Assembly (NCBI GenBank): GCA_039819095.1
Contig: JBCBSP010000002.1
Location: forward strand, 1 to 64,000
Reading direction: 5' to 3'
DNA from: JBCBSP01 sp039819095
GTDB lineage: Bacteria; Pseudomonadota; Alphaproteobacteria; Caulobacterales; Maricaulaceae
Length of the DNA: 64,000 nucleotides
Shown here one piece after another: positions 16,514 to 25,304 of this stretch. The stretch's first letter is position 1. The number at the start of each line of letters is the position of its first letter. Made by a program: the position numbers and the translations under genes. Below the pieces are notes generated by a model. It did no database searches, had not been told where the DNA came from, and worked only from the letters and a program-made list of their open reading frames with translations.

Positions 16514-19012
16514 ATGCTTGGTTTCGCCCTCCTTCGTGCGCAGGCTGCGCTGATCTGGGAACGCGCCGCGCCCGTGCTCGCGCCGGGCCTGGCTGCGCTT
16601 GGGGTGTACCTCGCCCTCGCCCTGTTCGGTGTGTTCAACCAGCTGGGCGATCCGTTCCGCCTCCTGACCCTTGTCGCGCTGACCGCCGCAGTCATCTGGC
16701 TGACACATCGCGCCCTGGCCGGCTTCACCTCGCCGACGCGCCGCGAGGCTGAACGCCGTCTGGAGGAGGACAGCCGGCTGAAGGGGCGCCCCTTCGAGGC
16801 GCTGCGCGATGAAAAAGCCGCCGGCGATGAGCCGCTCTGGCGCGCGCACTGGGCACGCATGGCGGCGCGTCTTGAAGGCGCGCAAGCGCGCCGCCCGAAA
16901 TCCGCCTGGGCCGAGCTTGATCCGCATGGGATGCGAATCGCTCTGGCCATGATCGTCGGGCTGGGCGTGCTTTACGCTGGCCCGTCCTGGAGCTTTCGGC
17001 TTTCAGACGCGTTCGCGCCGCGTCTTCTGGAAGCCGGCGGCGCTGACGCCGTTGTCGATCTGTGGATCGAACCGCCGGACTATACCGGACGGGCGCCGGT
17101 CTTTCTGGCTCAACGGCGCGAGGCCGAAGCCCCGCAAGGCTCCATACTGGCGGTGCGCGTGGCCGGCTATGCGGGACGGGTGCGCCTGTCCGGCGCCGAA
17201 GCGGAGATTGAACGCCTGCCGGACGGGGTGCGCCAAATGCGCGCGCGTCTGGAACAGAGCGGGCCGGTCACCGTCGGCGCCGGCGTATTTCGCCGCACCA
17301 TCGACATCACCGTGCTGCCCGACGAGCCGCCGCGCATTGCGCTGATCGATGCGCCCGAGGGCGGGCGCGACGGCGTGCTCAGCGTGGAATTCAGCGCCGA
17401 GGACGATTACGGCGTGGAACAGTTCGCCTTCGAGATGTCGCCGCTGTCCGATGACGCGCCGAGCGATGCGACACCGGAAAACGATGCGGTCTGGGAGCGG
17501 TTCGATCTCGGCCCGGGCGATATGGCCGGAAGCCCTGAGCGCGATTACGCCGCGCGCATTGATCTGGCCAAGCACCCACTCGCCGGGGCGCGCGCCTTCA
17601 TCCGCATGGTCGCGATCGATGCGGCCGGACAGACCGCCTTCAGCGGCCCGATGGCGGTGGTGATCCCTGAACGCGTCTTCTTGGATCCGCTGGCGCGCGC
17701 CGTCGCGTTCGAACGCAAAGGCGTTCTTGAGTTTCAGGACGATTACAGCCCGCTGCCTGATGATATCGAGCCGGCTGCGACCCGCCCGGCCAGCGAAGGC
17801 GGCTTCCTTGATGACGAGCCGGCGCGGCGCCTGGAGCGGGCGCCGGACGAGGTTCGCCGCCTTGCGACCGCGCTTGACGCAATCTCCGACGCGCCGGCCC
17901 GCTATTTCGACGACCCGGTGGTCTATCTCGGCCTGCGCACCGCCATGCACGAGGTTCGCCGGGCCCGCGAGACCGATCAGCTTGAGCATATGCCCGAAGA
18001 TCTCTGGCGCATCGCGCTGCGCGCCGAGCTTGGCGTGCTCGCAGACGCTGAAGCGGCGCTTCGTGCAGCCGAACGCGCGCTCGCCGACGCGCTGGCGCGC
18101 GGCGCGCCGCAAAGCGAACTCGACGGCCTGTTCGAGGCCTATCAGGAAGCGGTCGACAACTATATGCGCGCGCTCGCCCGCGAGGCGGCTGAGGCCGGAC
18201 GCTTTGCTGAAGGCGGCGGCGGAGGCGGCGGGCAGATGAGCGCCGACGCCCTGCAGGAGCTGATCGACGCCCTGCGCGAGGCTGCTGAGCTTGGCGAAGG
18301 CGAAGAAGCCCAGCGCGCCCTGCAACAACTGGCGGCGCTGTTGCGCAATATGCAGCTTCAACTGTCCGGCGGCGGACAGGGCTCGCCGATGGATGAAGCC
18401 ATGCGCGAAGCGCTGGAAGAGCTGAGCGATCTCATCGGTGACCAGCGCGGGCTGATGGACGACACGTTTCAGGAAGAAGAGGGCCAGAACGACGAAGGCC
18501 GGGACCAGCCGGGCGGCGCTCAACCCGGTCAGCAGGATAGCGAAACCGGTGAAGGCGATGATGGCGATCTCGCCGATCGTCAGGGCGCGCTGCGCGAGCG
18601 CCTGGAGGCGCTGCGCGAACAGCTCGGCGAGGCTGGGCTGGGCGAAGACGGCGACGGCGCGGACGAGCTGGGTCAGGCGGAACGCTTCATGGAGGAAGCC
18701 CAGCGCGCGCTGGAGGAAGGCGACGGCCAGGGCGCGCTCGCGGCCCAGGACCGGGCGCTGGATTCGCTGCGCGCCGGCGCGGCGGATGCGGCCGAACGCA
18801 TGATGGCCCAGTCGGGCGAAGCGGCTGAAGGCAGCGACCCGCTCGGCCGGACTGGCGACGGCTCCGCGCTCGGCGGCGATCAGGACATACCCGATGAAAG
18901 CGAGCGTCAACGCGCCCGCGACATCCTTGAAGAGCTGCGCAGACGCGCCGGCGAGGGCGAGCGTTCACCTGAAGAACGCGACTATATCGACCGCTTGCTG
19001 GAACAGTTCTAG
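16514..19012 (+). CDS. TIGR02302/DUF4175-type membrane protein
   Basis: 832 aa. Two N-terminal membrane helices (about 22-70, around APGLAALGVYLALALFGVFN and LVALTAAVIWLTHRALAG) and a third near 140-160 precede a large predicted periplasmic region. That region has beta-rich repeats (about 170-400), then a long alpha-helical, Gln/Glu/Gly/Ala-rich C-terminus (about 560-832) with GGGGGGGQMS and many acidic stretches. This architecture and the position after lysA match the TIGR02302 family of alphaproteobacteria, whose function is not established to my knowledge. Confidence 0.85.
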   Translation: MLGFALLRAQAALIWERAAPVLAPGLAALGVYLALALFGVFNQLGDPFRLLTLVALTAAVIWLTHRALAGFTSPTRREAERRLEEDSRLKGRPFEALRDEKAAGDEPLWRAHWARMAARLEGAQARRPKSAWAELDPHGMRIALAMIVGLGVLYAGPSWSFRLSDAFAPRLLEAGGADAVVDLWIEPPDYTGRAPVFLAQRREAEAPQGSILAVRVAGYAGRVRLSGAEAEIERLPDGVRQMRARLEQSGPVTVGAGVFRRTIDITVLPDEPPRIALIDAPEGGRDGVLSVEFSAEDDYGVEQFAFEMSPLSDDAPSDATPENDAVWERFDLGPGDMAGSPERDYAARIDLAKHPLAGARAFIRMVAIDAAGQTAFSGPMAVVIPERVFLDPLARAVAFERKGVLEFQDDYSPLPDDIEPAATRPASEGGFLDDEPARRLERAPDEVRRLATALDAISDAPARYFDDPVVYLGLRTAMHEVRRARETDQLEHMPEDLWRIALRAELGVLADAEAALRAAERALADALARGAPQSELDGLFEAYQEAVDNYMRALAREAAEAGRFAEGGGGGGGQMSADALQELIDALREAAELGEGEEAQRALQQLAALLRNMQLQLSGGGQGSPMDEAMREALEELSDLIGDQRGLMDDTFQEEEGQNDEGRDQPGGAQPGQQDSETGEGDDGDLADRQGALRERLEALREQLGEAGLGEDGDGADELGQAERFMEEAQRALEEGDGQGALAAQDRALDSLRAGAADAAERMMAQSGEAAEGSDPLGRTGDGSALGGDQDIPDESERQRARDILEELRRRAGEGERSPEERDYIDRLLEQF

Positions 19013-19082
19013 CAGCAGGCTGCGTCACTTTTCTCCCGAGCGGACGACTGACAGGTCGTACTGGCTTTGAAAGGAAACTGTG

Positions 19083-19175
19083 ATGCCTCAACGATCCTCA
19101 CCCGGCTGGCGGCGAACGCCCGCGCGTCCATGCTCTTCGACCTCCTATCGCGTCATCGCCGTGTGGTCGGTGTGA
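19083..19175 (+). CDS. Possible 30-aa leader peptide ORF
   Basis: ATG 19083 has AAGGA at 19071-19075, 7 nt upstream. The frame runs 30 codons (starting MPQRSSPGWRRTPARPCSS) and its TGA shares its last base with the ATG of the next ORF (TGATG). Well-placed initiation and the exact stop/start overlap suggest a translated uORF that couples to the membrane protein. The peptide itself resembles nothing I know, and chance is possible. Confidence 0.3.
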   Translation: MPQRSSPGWRRTPARPCSSTSYRVIAVWSV

Positions 19176-19396
19176 TGAAACAGCGCTTTTCCTCAAAACT
19201 CCTCACCGCCGCCGCGTTTCTTGGTATTGTCGCCGGGTTCCTGGTCTTGGTCATTCTTGGCCATTTCGCTGGCGTTCCGATGGGCTCAAGCATGGCCTTC
19301 GCGGTCATCGCTGGCGGGGTCAGCCTGATGGCGCTGGCCGCCGGAACAGCATCAACGCACAGCGATTGCAATCGCAACCGGACGCCGAACGGATGA
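19175..19396 (+). CDS. Small two-helix membrane protein in ECF sigma operon
   Basis: 73 aa from ATG 19175; the frame is open upstream to 19067, but no better start is seen. Two hydrophobic segments (LLTAAAFLGIVAGFLVLVIL and SMAFAVIAGGVSLMALAAGTA) predict an inner-membrane hairpin. Its stop overlaps the sigma factor ATG as ATGA. Family not recognised; position suggests a regulator or sensor partner of the sigma factor. Confidence 0.55.
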   Translation: MKQRFSSKLLTAAAFLGIVAGFLVLVILGHFAGVPMGSSMAFAVIAGGVSLMALAAGTASTHSDCNRNRTPNG

Positions 19397-19878
19397 AGGA
19401 TGCGCGGGCGATCATCCGCGAGCACGGCCCGATGATCGCCCGCATCGCCTCCAGTTACGAGGCGTCACGCGCGGAGCAGGATGAGCTTGTCCAGGATATA
19501 TTCCTCGCCGTCTGGCGCGCCGCTTCCGCTTATCGCGGCGACGCGCCGATGCGCGCTTATATCGCCCGCATCGCGCACAATGTCGCGGTCAGTCATGTTC
19601 GACGGTCGGTGCGGCGCAAGGCCGCCCCGCTCGACGATGATCACATCGATGAGACCGCCAATCCGGAAGCCGATGCGGACCGGGCGCTGAAACGGCGTCG
19701 TCTGCTGGCTGCGATCCGAACTCTGGACCTGCCGCAGCGCCAAGCGATCACGCTTCACCTTGAAGGCTTTGGCAATACCGAGATCGCCGATGTACTCGGC
19801 TTGAGTCCGAACGCCGTCGCGGCGCGGTTGAAGCGTGCGCGCACCACCCTTGCAGACATGATGAAGGCCCGACCATGA
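19393..19878 (+). CDS. ECF-type RNA polymerase sigma factor
   Basis: 161 aa. ATG 19393 is chosen because it overlaps the preceding stop (ATGA); a TTG at 19366 would extend it by 9 residues. Region 2 shows EASRAEQDELVQDIFLAVWRAASAYRGDAPMRAYIARIAHNVAVSHVRR, and region 4 shows RQAITLHLEGFGNTEIADVLGLSPNAVAARLKRARTTL, a canonical helix-turn-helix. It should direct core polymerase to a dedicated stress or envelope regulon. The downstream membrane gene overlaps by 4 nt and is the obvious candidate anti-sigma partner, although it has no zinc-type anti-sigma motif. Confidence 0.9.
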   Translation: MKDARAIIREHGPMIARIASSYEASRAEQDELVQDIFLAVWRAASAYRGDAPMRAYIARIAHNVAVSHVRRSVRRKAAPLDDDHIDETANPEADADRALKRRRLLAAIRTLDLPQRQAITLHLEGFGNTEIADVLGLSPNAVAARLKRARTTLADMMKARP

Positions 19879-20462
19879 CCGATCCCGCCTCTGACGATGC
19901 GCTGGACCAGATCTGGCGTGACAGCCCGCCCGTCGACATTGATGGGCTGGTGGGCCGTATGGCCCGGCAGAACCGGCTTCTGCGCCGGGTGAATCTGGCC
20001 TCGTTCGCCCTGACAGGCATGGCGGCGCTTGTTCTGGTGGGCATTGAATTCGCTCAGATTCTTCCCACGCGCGGCATTCTGGGGCTGCTCCTCTTCGCGA
20101 TGCTCGTCTTTGCCTGGCATCGGTATACGAGGGACCGCGAGCGGCTTGCCCGGGCTTTCTCAACCGAGCCGGCCAAGCTTATTGAATTTCTGATGGGGAG
20201 GACCCGAGCGATGATCATTCTGGCTCGCCTCATGTATCTGGCGCCGCTGACGGGTTTGGGCGCGGGCTTCGCAACGGCGCGCCTTGTTGGCGGAGATGCT
20301 CAGCTGGGCGCATCAACGCCGCCAGCATGGCTCTGGGGCGTGATGGCCGCTGGGCTGGTGCTGTCTATCATGGTTACGGGTTTCGGGATCTGGCTCGCAC
20401 GGTCGCGCGCAGGCCAGTTGCGCGTTCTGGCGGAAAGCCGCGCCGCGCTCGGCGAACGCTAA
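19875..20462 (+). CDS. Membrane protein coupled to the ECF sigma factor (candidate anti-sigma)
   Basis: 195 aa. The cytoplasmic N-terminus (about 1-40, with DDALDQIWRDSPPVDIDGLVGRMARQNRLLRRV) resembles the soluble segments that bind sigma factors. It is followed by four predicted helices (about 41-60, 67-84, 112-135, 150-175) and a short basic tail. The start overlaps the sigma stop as ATGA. No HxxxCxxC zinc motif is present, so it is not a classical ZAS anti-sigma; the anti-sigma role is inferred from position only. Confidence 0.65.
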   Translation: MTDPASDDALDQIWRDSPPVDIDGLVGRMARQNRLLRRVNLASFALTGMAALVLVGIEFAQILPTRGILGLLLFAMLVFAWHRYTRDRERLARAFSTEPAKLIEFLMGRTRAMIILARLMYLAPLTGLGAGFATARLVGGDAQLGASTPPAWLWGVMAAGLVLSIMVTGFGIWLARSRAGQLRVLAESRAALGER

Positions 20463-21145
20463 ACCGGCTCGCCCAGAACGACTTCGATCTCGGCGCCGCC
20501 TTCAGGCGGGTCCTGCAGCACGGTGCGGAAGCGTTCTTCGCCAGCCGCCGGCAGGCTCGGGCTTTCCAGCTGGACCACCCATTCAGCCAGCACCGCGCCG
20601 TCCTCACCGAGCACGCGGGCCTGCAAGGGGCCGGCCGGACGATCAGAACCGGCGACATTGCGCAGCACGCCTTCCACCACGATGGCCGGCGCGCCGCCGG
20701 CTTCAGCGCGCTCCACGCTGAGGTCGGCGATCTCCAGACCGAACGGGTTCACTTCCGCGCCGACCGCAGCGTAGGCGCGCGCCGTGCCCGGCATGGCGTG
20801 CACGATATCGGCGCGGAACAGCCAGGCGCCGCCGACGAAGACAGCGAACATCGCCGCAACTCCGCCCCAGGCGCCCAGCTCGGTCATCAGCCGGGCCTTG
20901 CGGCGGCGGGCCTCGGCACGTTCGCGAATCACTGAATGGGGCCCTCGCCGCACCGGTTCGGGTTCCGGCTCCGGTTCAGCTTCCGGGACGGGCTGAGGAT
21001 CGACCGGCTCGGTCAGCGGCAAGGCGTCGTTTTCCGCCACCCAGTTGTGCCCGCACGAGGAACAGCGCACCTTTCCGCCACGCGCGGACAGGGCGTCCTC
21101 ATCAACGCGATAGCGAGCTTCGCAGCTTGGACAGGTTACGATCAT
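20459..21145 (-). CDS. Zinc-ribbon (MJ0042) and DUF3426-like membrane protein
   Basis: 228 aa. The N-terminus MIVTCPSCEARYRVDEDALS ... VRCSSCGHNW carries the CPXC-X(~18)-CXXC zinc ribbon of the MJ0042 family. A Glu/Pro-rich spacer, one membrane helix (about 91-110, GVAAMFAVFVGGAWLF) and a C-terminal extracytoplasmic domain follow, with VEGVLRNVAGSDRPAGPLQARVLGEDG as expected for DUF3426. It is divergent from ftsE with a short shared promoter region and ends overlapping the sigma-associated gene tail to tail. Function in the family is unknown. Confidence 0.8.
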   Translation of the reverse strand: MIVTCPSCEARYRVDEDALSARGGKVRCSSCGHNWVAENDALPLTEPVDPQPVPEAEPEPEPEPVRRGPHSVIRERAEARRRKARLMTELGAWGGVAAMFAVFVGGAWLFRADIVHAMPGTARAYAAVGAEVNPFGLEIADLSVERAEAGGAPAIVVEGVLRNVAGSDRPAGPLQARVLGEDGAVLAEWVVQLESPSLPAAGEERFRTVLQDPPEGGAEIEVVLGEPV

Positions 21146-21223
21146 GGACGAGCGCCTCAGCGGTCCTGCATAGTCGGTTTAACGCCGCCGTCCGCCCCAG
21201 ATCATTCCGGAGCAATCCAGCCG

Positions 21224-21937
21224 ATGGAGCCTGAAATCCGCAAAGCGCCAGCGACGAGCGAAGACGCGACAGTGCGCTTCGACGGCGTCGGAATGCGCTA
21301 TGGACGCGGATCAGAGGTCCTGCGCGATATTAGCTTTGAGTTACCGCGAGGAAGTTTCCAGTTTCTGACCGGCCCGTCCGGCGCGGGCAAAACCTCGCTG
21401 CTTCGCCTTATATACTTGGCGCAGAGGCCATCACGCGGACTGGTCACTTTATTCGGTCAGGACACCGCAACCATCCAGAGAGCGTCGCTTCCGGCGATTC
21501 GAAAACGAATCGGCGTCATTTTTCAGGACTTCCGCCTGCTCGACCATCTGTCCGTTTTTGAAAATGTCGCCCTGCCGCTGCGCGTCGCCGGGGCTTCGCG
21601 TCGCAGCTATGGCGAGGATGTCGCCGAACTGCTGACCTGGGTGGGTCTGGGCGATCGCATGGACGCGCATCCCTCCACCCTGTCCGGCGGCGAGCAGCAG
21701 CGCGCGGCGATCGCCCGCGCCGTGGTCGGCAAGCCGGACCTGCTGATCGCCGATGAGCCGACCGGCAATGTCGATCCGGCCATGGCGCGCCGGTTGTTGC
21801 GGCTTTTCGTGGAGCTGAACAAGCTGGGAACGACCGTTCTGATCGCCAGTCACGACTTTTCACTGGTTCGCTCGCTGGACGCGCCGGTGCTGGAGCTGGC
21901 CGAGGGGCGTCTATCGCAGACGCGACCGGCGGCATGA
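21224..21937 (+). CDS. ftsE: Cell-division ABC transporter ATP-binding protein FtsE
   Basis: 237 aa from ATG 21224; the open frame extends further upstream but crosses into the divergent gene. Walker A is GPSGAGKTS (near residues 51-59), the Q-loop is VIFQDFRLLDHLSVFENVALPL, the signature is LSGGEQQR, Walker B is LLIADEPTGNVD, and the H-loop is LIASHDFSL. With FtsX it links division to periplasmic peptidoglycan hydrolysis. The start of ftsX overlaps its stop by 4 nt. Confidence 0.93.
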   Translation: MEPEIRKAPATSEDATVRFDGVGMRYGRGSEVLRDISFELPRGSFQFLTGPSGAGKTSLLRLIYLAQRPSRGLVTLFGQDTATIQRASLPAIRKRIGVIFQDFRLLDHLSVFENVALPLRVAGASRRSYGEDVAELLTWVGLGDRMDAHPSTLSGGEQQRAAIARAVVGKPDLLIADEPTGNVDPAMARRLLRLFVELNKLGTTVLIASHDFSLVRSLDAPVLELAEGRLSQTRPAA

Positions 21938-22830
21938 GCGAGAATACCCGCCGCGGGGCCGCCCCCTTACTGCCGCCGGATGCCGGGCGGGACCGTCCGC
22001 TCTTCGCGGTCGCGGCCATTCTCGTCTTTCTGGCCTGCCTGTCAGCGCTGGGCGCGCTGGGCGCATGGCGCGCCGCTGAAGGCTGGACCGATCAGCTCTC
22101 AGCGGAAATGACGGTGCAGATTCTGCCCGAAGCCGGTCGCGATGCGGACACCGACGCAGCTGACGCGGTGGCGCGTGTGCAGGCCGTGCCCGGTGTGATC
22201 GCCGCACGCGCCGCCAGCCGGGAGGAGGCCGAAGCGCTGCTTCAGCCCTGGATTGGCGAGGCCGGCCTGCCGGAGGATTTCCCGGCGCCGCGCATCATCG
22301 CGGTGCGGCTTGACCCGGGCGCGCCGGCCGAGGTGGAGACGGTGCGCGCCGCGCTTGGCGACGCCGAGTATGAAGCCCTCGTCGACGGCCACCGCATGTG
22401 GACCGATGCGGTCGAGCGCGCCGCGGCGGCGGTGCGTTATTTTGCGCTGACCCTGGTTGTCGTGCTGACCATCGCGGCCGGCGCGGTCGTGGCCTTTGCG
22501 GCGCGCGCCTCGCTCGCCGCGCGCTGGGACGTAGCCGATGCGCTGCATCTGGTCGGCGCGCCGGACCAGTATGTCGCCGAGCTGTTCCAGCAGCGCTTTC
22601 TGTCTCTGGGTCTGAAGGCCGGCTTTGCCGGAGCGGCCTGCGCGGGGCTGGCGGCGCTGATCCTGGCCTATGTCGGCGGGCAGGCTGGCGCGCTCTTCTT
22701 CTTGCCGACGCTGAAGCTGGGCTGGGGCGCGCTGCTGATCCCGCCCGCCGCCGCGCTGGCCTCCGGTCTGGTCGCCGCCTTCGCCGCCCGCCGGGCGGTC
22801 TTCACCGCCCTGGCGCGACGGTGGGAATAA
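21934..22830 (+). CDS. ftsX: Cell-division protein FtsX
   Basis: 298 aa. Four predicted membrane helices (about 28-48, 168-190, 222-245, 268-290) with a large periplasmic loop between the first two (QLSAEMTVQILPEAG onward) give the FtsX topology. The motif region SLAARWDVADALHLVGAPDQYVAELFQQRFLSLGLKAG is typical of the C-terminal permease domain. It overlaps ftsE by ATGA, forming the FtsEX complex at the septum. Confidence 0.9.
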   Translation: MSENTRRGAAPLLPPDAGRDRPLFAVAAILVFLACLSALGALGAWRAAEGWTDQLSAEMTVQILPEAGRDADTDAADAVARVQAVPGVIAARAASREEAEALLQPWIGEAGLPEDFPAPRIIAVRLDPGAPAEVETVRAALGDAEYEALVDGHRMWTDAVERAAAAVRYFALTLVVVLTIAAGAVVAFAARASLAARWDVADALHLVGAPDQYVAELFQQRFLSLGLKAGFAGAACAGLAALILAYVGGQAGALFFLPTLKLGWGALLIPPAAALASGLVAAFAARRAVFTALARRWE

Positions 22831-22904
22831 GCACTTCGGCTGACTGGCGCGCGCCGGCGCGCTGGGCTCTAATCATGTCTGGGCAGGGATAAGGAGGGTT
22901 GAGC

Positions 22905-23483
22905 ATGAGGGCGGTGGCGCGAGCGGCGCAATTCTTCGCCTTTGCCTTCCTGGTCGCTTTCCTTGCCGGCTTTGCGATTTTCGCGCGCGAGGCGGTGAGC
23001 TTGGGCCCGGATGACGCGGCGCGCGGCGACGCGCTGGTGGTGTTCACCGGCGGCGTGGACCGCATCCCGACCGCCGTTCGCCTGCTTGATGAAGGGCGCG
23101 GCGGTCGCTTGCTGATCTCAGGGGTCAATCCCGATGTTCCGATTGATGAGGTGCGCGAGGCTTCAGGCGCGTCTCAACCATTGTTCGACTGCTGCATAGA
23201 CGCCGGCGCCGAGGCGGTCGATACGATCGGCAATGCGACCGAGACTGCGGACTGGGCGCGCGAGAACGCCTTCACCCGCATCGTGGTGGTGACGTCTGAT
23301 TATCACATGCCGCGCGCGCTTCTCGAGCTGCGGACCGCGCTTCCCGAAGGCGAGTTCATCGCGTACGGCGTTCGCGGTCCGGCGCCTTGGACAAATGCGC
23401 GCGCGGCGCGGCGCTGGCTGCAGGAATATCTGAAATATGTCGCCGTCTACGGGCGCGAACTGCCGCGCCAGATCCTTCGCTGA
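22905..23483 (+). CDS. YdcF/ElyC-like DUF218 protein
   Basis: 192 aa from ATG 22905, which has AAGGAGG at 22891-22897; the in-frame TTG at 22899 is rejected. One N-terminal membrane helix (about 8-27) precedes the DUF218 domain with DALVVFTGGVDRIPTAVRLLDEG, LLISGVNPDVP, and the late VVVTSDYHMPRALLELR. Family members act in envelope biogenesis in the inner membrane facing the periplasm. It lies between ftsX and plsC. Confidence 0.85.
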   Translation: MRAVARAAQFFAFAFLVAFLAGFAIFAREAVSLGPDDAARGDALVVFTGGVDRIPTAVRLLDEGRGGRLLISGVNPDVPIDEVREASGASQPLFDCCIDAGAEAVDTIGNATETADWARENAFTRIVVVTSDYHMPRALLELRTALPEGEFIAYGVRGPAPWTNARAARRWLQEYLKYVAVYGRELPRQILR

Positions 23484-23513
23484 TCACAAGCTGACCAAAG
23501 GGAGGTCGCGACC

Positions 23514-24251
23514 ATGCGCGTGATCGGCTCAGTGCTGTTCGTCATCTGGATGTATGGGCTGATGGTGGTGATGGGGGTGGCGTGCTCGCCGGCTCTCCTG
23601 GGACCGCGTTCCTGGTCGAGAGCCTGTCTGCGGCTTTATCTGGATCTGGTGTTCGGCGCGCTGAAGCGTCTGTGCGGGATCACGTTCGAGGTGCGCGGCC
23701 GTGAACACATCCCCGCCGCCGGCGCTCTGGTCGCGGCCAAACACCAGTCCATGTTCGAAACGCTCGCCTTCTGGCGCATTCTCGATGATCCGGCGATCAT
23801 CCTGAAGAAGGAGCTGAGCTATCTGCCTTTCTTCGGTTGGTACGCGATGAAGCTGAGAAACATCGCCATCGACCGCGCCGGCGCCGCGAAGACTCTTCGC
23901 GGCATGCTGAGAACCGCCCGCCAGCGCGCCGAGGAAGGCCGTCAGGTGGTGATCTTTCCCCAGGGCACCCGTGTGAATCCGGGCGAGGCGGAGAGCTATA
24001 AGCCGGGCGTGGCCGGGCTCTATGCCGCAATGAAGGCGCCGTGCGCGCCGGTGGCGCTGAATTCAGGGCTCTACTGGCCCGGCAGCGGAGTATTGCGCAG
24101 GCCGGGCCATATCGTGGTCGAATTCTTGCCCGCTATTGAACCTGGCCTCAGCCGCGACGCTTTCATGTCGCAGCTTGAGACAGTGATAGAAGCCGCTTCA
24201 GACGCGCTGCTGACCGAGCGCGGCGCTGAGAAAGACGAGATGACGCCGTGA
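23514..24251 (+). CDS. plsC: 1-acyl-sn-glycerol-3-phosphate acyltransferase
   Basis: 245 aa with GGGAGG upstream of ATG 23514. An N-terminal membrane segment (about 5-25) precedes the acyltransferase domain. The HX4D/E catalytic motif appears as KHQSMFE (His near residue 76, Glu in place of Asp), and the substrate motif as VVIFPQGTRVNPG. It makes phosphatidic acid for membrane phospholipids at the inner membrane. The next gene begins with a GTG that overlaps its stop. Confidence 0.92.
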   Translation: MRVIGSVLFVIWMYGLMVVMGVACSPALLGPRSWSRACLRLYLDLVFGALKRLCGITFEVRGREHIPAAGALVAAKHQSMFETLAFWRILDDPAIILKKELSYLPFFGWYAMKLRNIAIDRAGAAKTLRGMLRTARQRAEEGRQVVIFPQGTRVNPGEAESYKPGVAGLYAAMKAPCAPVALNSGLYWPGSGVLRRPGHIVVEFLPAIEPGLSRDAFMSQLETVIEAASDALLTERGAEKDEMTP

Positions 24252-25282
24252 GCCAGCCCCGTTCCAGACCCAGACGCCGCGCGCTGTATGCGCCCTTTGC
24301 GCTCCTGCTTATCGTGCTGGTCGCCTACACCGCCTACTGGCTCTACGCCGCCTCGCAGATCCAGGCGAGCATGGAATCCTGGATCGCGCAGAATCGCGCA
24401 TCCGGATATGAGATCGAACATCAAGGCGTTCGGGTAATCGGCTACCCGCTGCGGTTTGACGCCCGCGTCGCCGAACCGCGCATCGCCGCACCGGCGGACG
24501 AGGGTGGCTGGCGCTTTGAAGCGCCTGAGCTGGCGGCCGGCGCCCTGCCCTATGATCTCAATCGCTGGATTGTGGCGGTGCGCAGCCCGGCGCGGATCTC
24601 GCTCTCTGTTGATGGCCGGCCCGCCGCCTACGCCCTCAACGCCGCCGCTGCGCGCATGTCGATCGCTGTTCGCGACGGTCGCACCCAGCGTATCGGCGCG
24701 GAGGTGGACGCGCTGACCATCGAGACGCTGCAAGGGCCCGCCTCATCAATCGAGCGCCTTGAGCAATTGCGCATGACCGGCGGCGCCGGTCCGGATGATG
24801 AGATGATCATCCGCGCCGAGGCCAGCGGGCTGGGGCTTGCCGCCGGCTCGGTCTCTGCGGACGTGAATGACGCCTTCGGGCTGCAGGCTGAGCTCTTGCG
24901 GCTGGACGCGGCGATCAGCCAGTGGAACGTTTTGGCGGCCGAAGGCGATGCCGGCCGTTGGGCTGAAGCAGGCGGGCGGCTGGTCGTACGCCGCGCGCAA
25001 ATGCTGTGGGGGCCCGCCCGTCTGGAAGGCGACGGCGATCTCAGCCTCGACGCACAGGCGCGCGTGGATGGCCGGTTGTCGCTGATCCTTTCGGACCCGG
25101 ATGCACTGGTGAACGCGCTGGTCGCAGGACGGCTGATTTCGCCCGAGCAGGGAGAAGCTCTGCGCATCGCCGCGATGATGGCGCCGCGGCGCGAGGACGG
25201 CGTGGCCCTGCCCTTCCGGCTGCAGGGCGGCGGGCTCTTTTTGGGCCCGGCCCGGATCGGCGACGCGCCGACCCTGCGCTAA
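24248..25282 (+). CDS. DUF2125 family protein
   Basis: 344 aa from a GTG at 24248 overlapping the plsC stop (GTGA). One N-terminal anchor (about 14-37, LYAPFALLLIVLVAYTAYWLYA) is followed by a long beta-rich extracytoplasmic region. The opening YEIEHQGVRVIGYPLRFDARVAEPRI is characteristic of alphaproteobacterial DUF2125 proteins, as is the repeated GLxLAAGSVSADV style. It is probably inner-membrane anchored in the periplasm, with unknown function. It ends tail to tail with hisC. Confidence 0.8.
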   Translation: MSQPRSRPRRRALYAPFALLLIVLVAYTAYWLYAASQIQASMESWIAQNRASGYEIEHQGVRVIGYPLRFDARVAEPRIAAPADEGGWRFEAPELAAGALPYDLNRWIVAVRSPARISLSVDGRPAAYALNAAAARMSIAVRDGRTQRIGAEVDALTIETLQGPASSIERLEQLRMTGGAGPDDEMIIRAEASGLGLAAGSVSADVNDAFGLQAELLRLDAAISQWNVLAAEGDAGRWAEAGGRLVVRRAQMLWGPARLEGDGDLSLDAQARVDGRLSLILSDPDALVNALVAGRLISPEQGEALRIAAMMAPRREDGVALPFRLQGGGLFLGPARIGDAPTLR

Positions 25283-25304
25283 GCCGGCCCGCCAGGACCG
25301 GTGT

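Noticed and set aside
17003..18910. 635-codon open frame on the minus strand
   Set aside because: It lies entirely opposite the TIGR02302-type gene and shows no domain. It is a GC-driven shadow.
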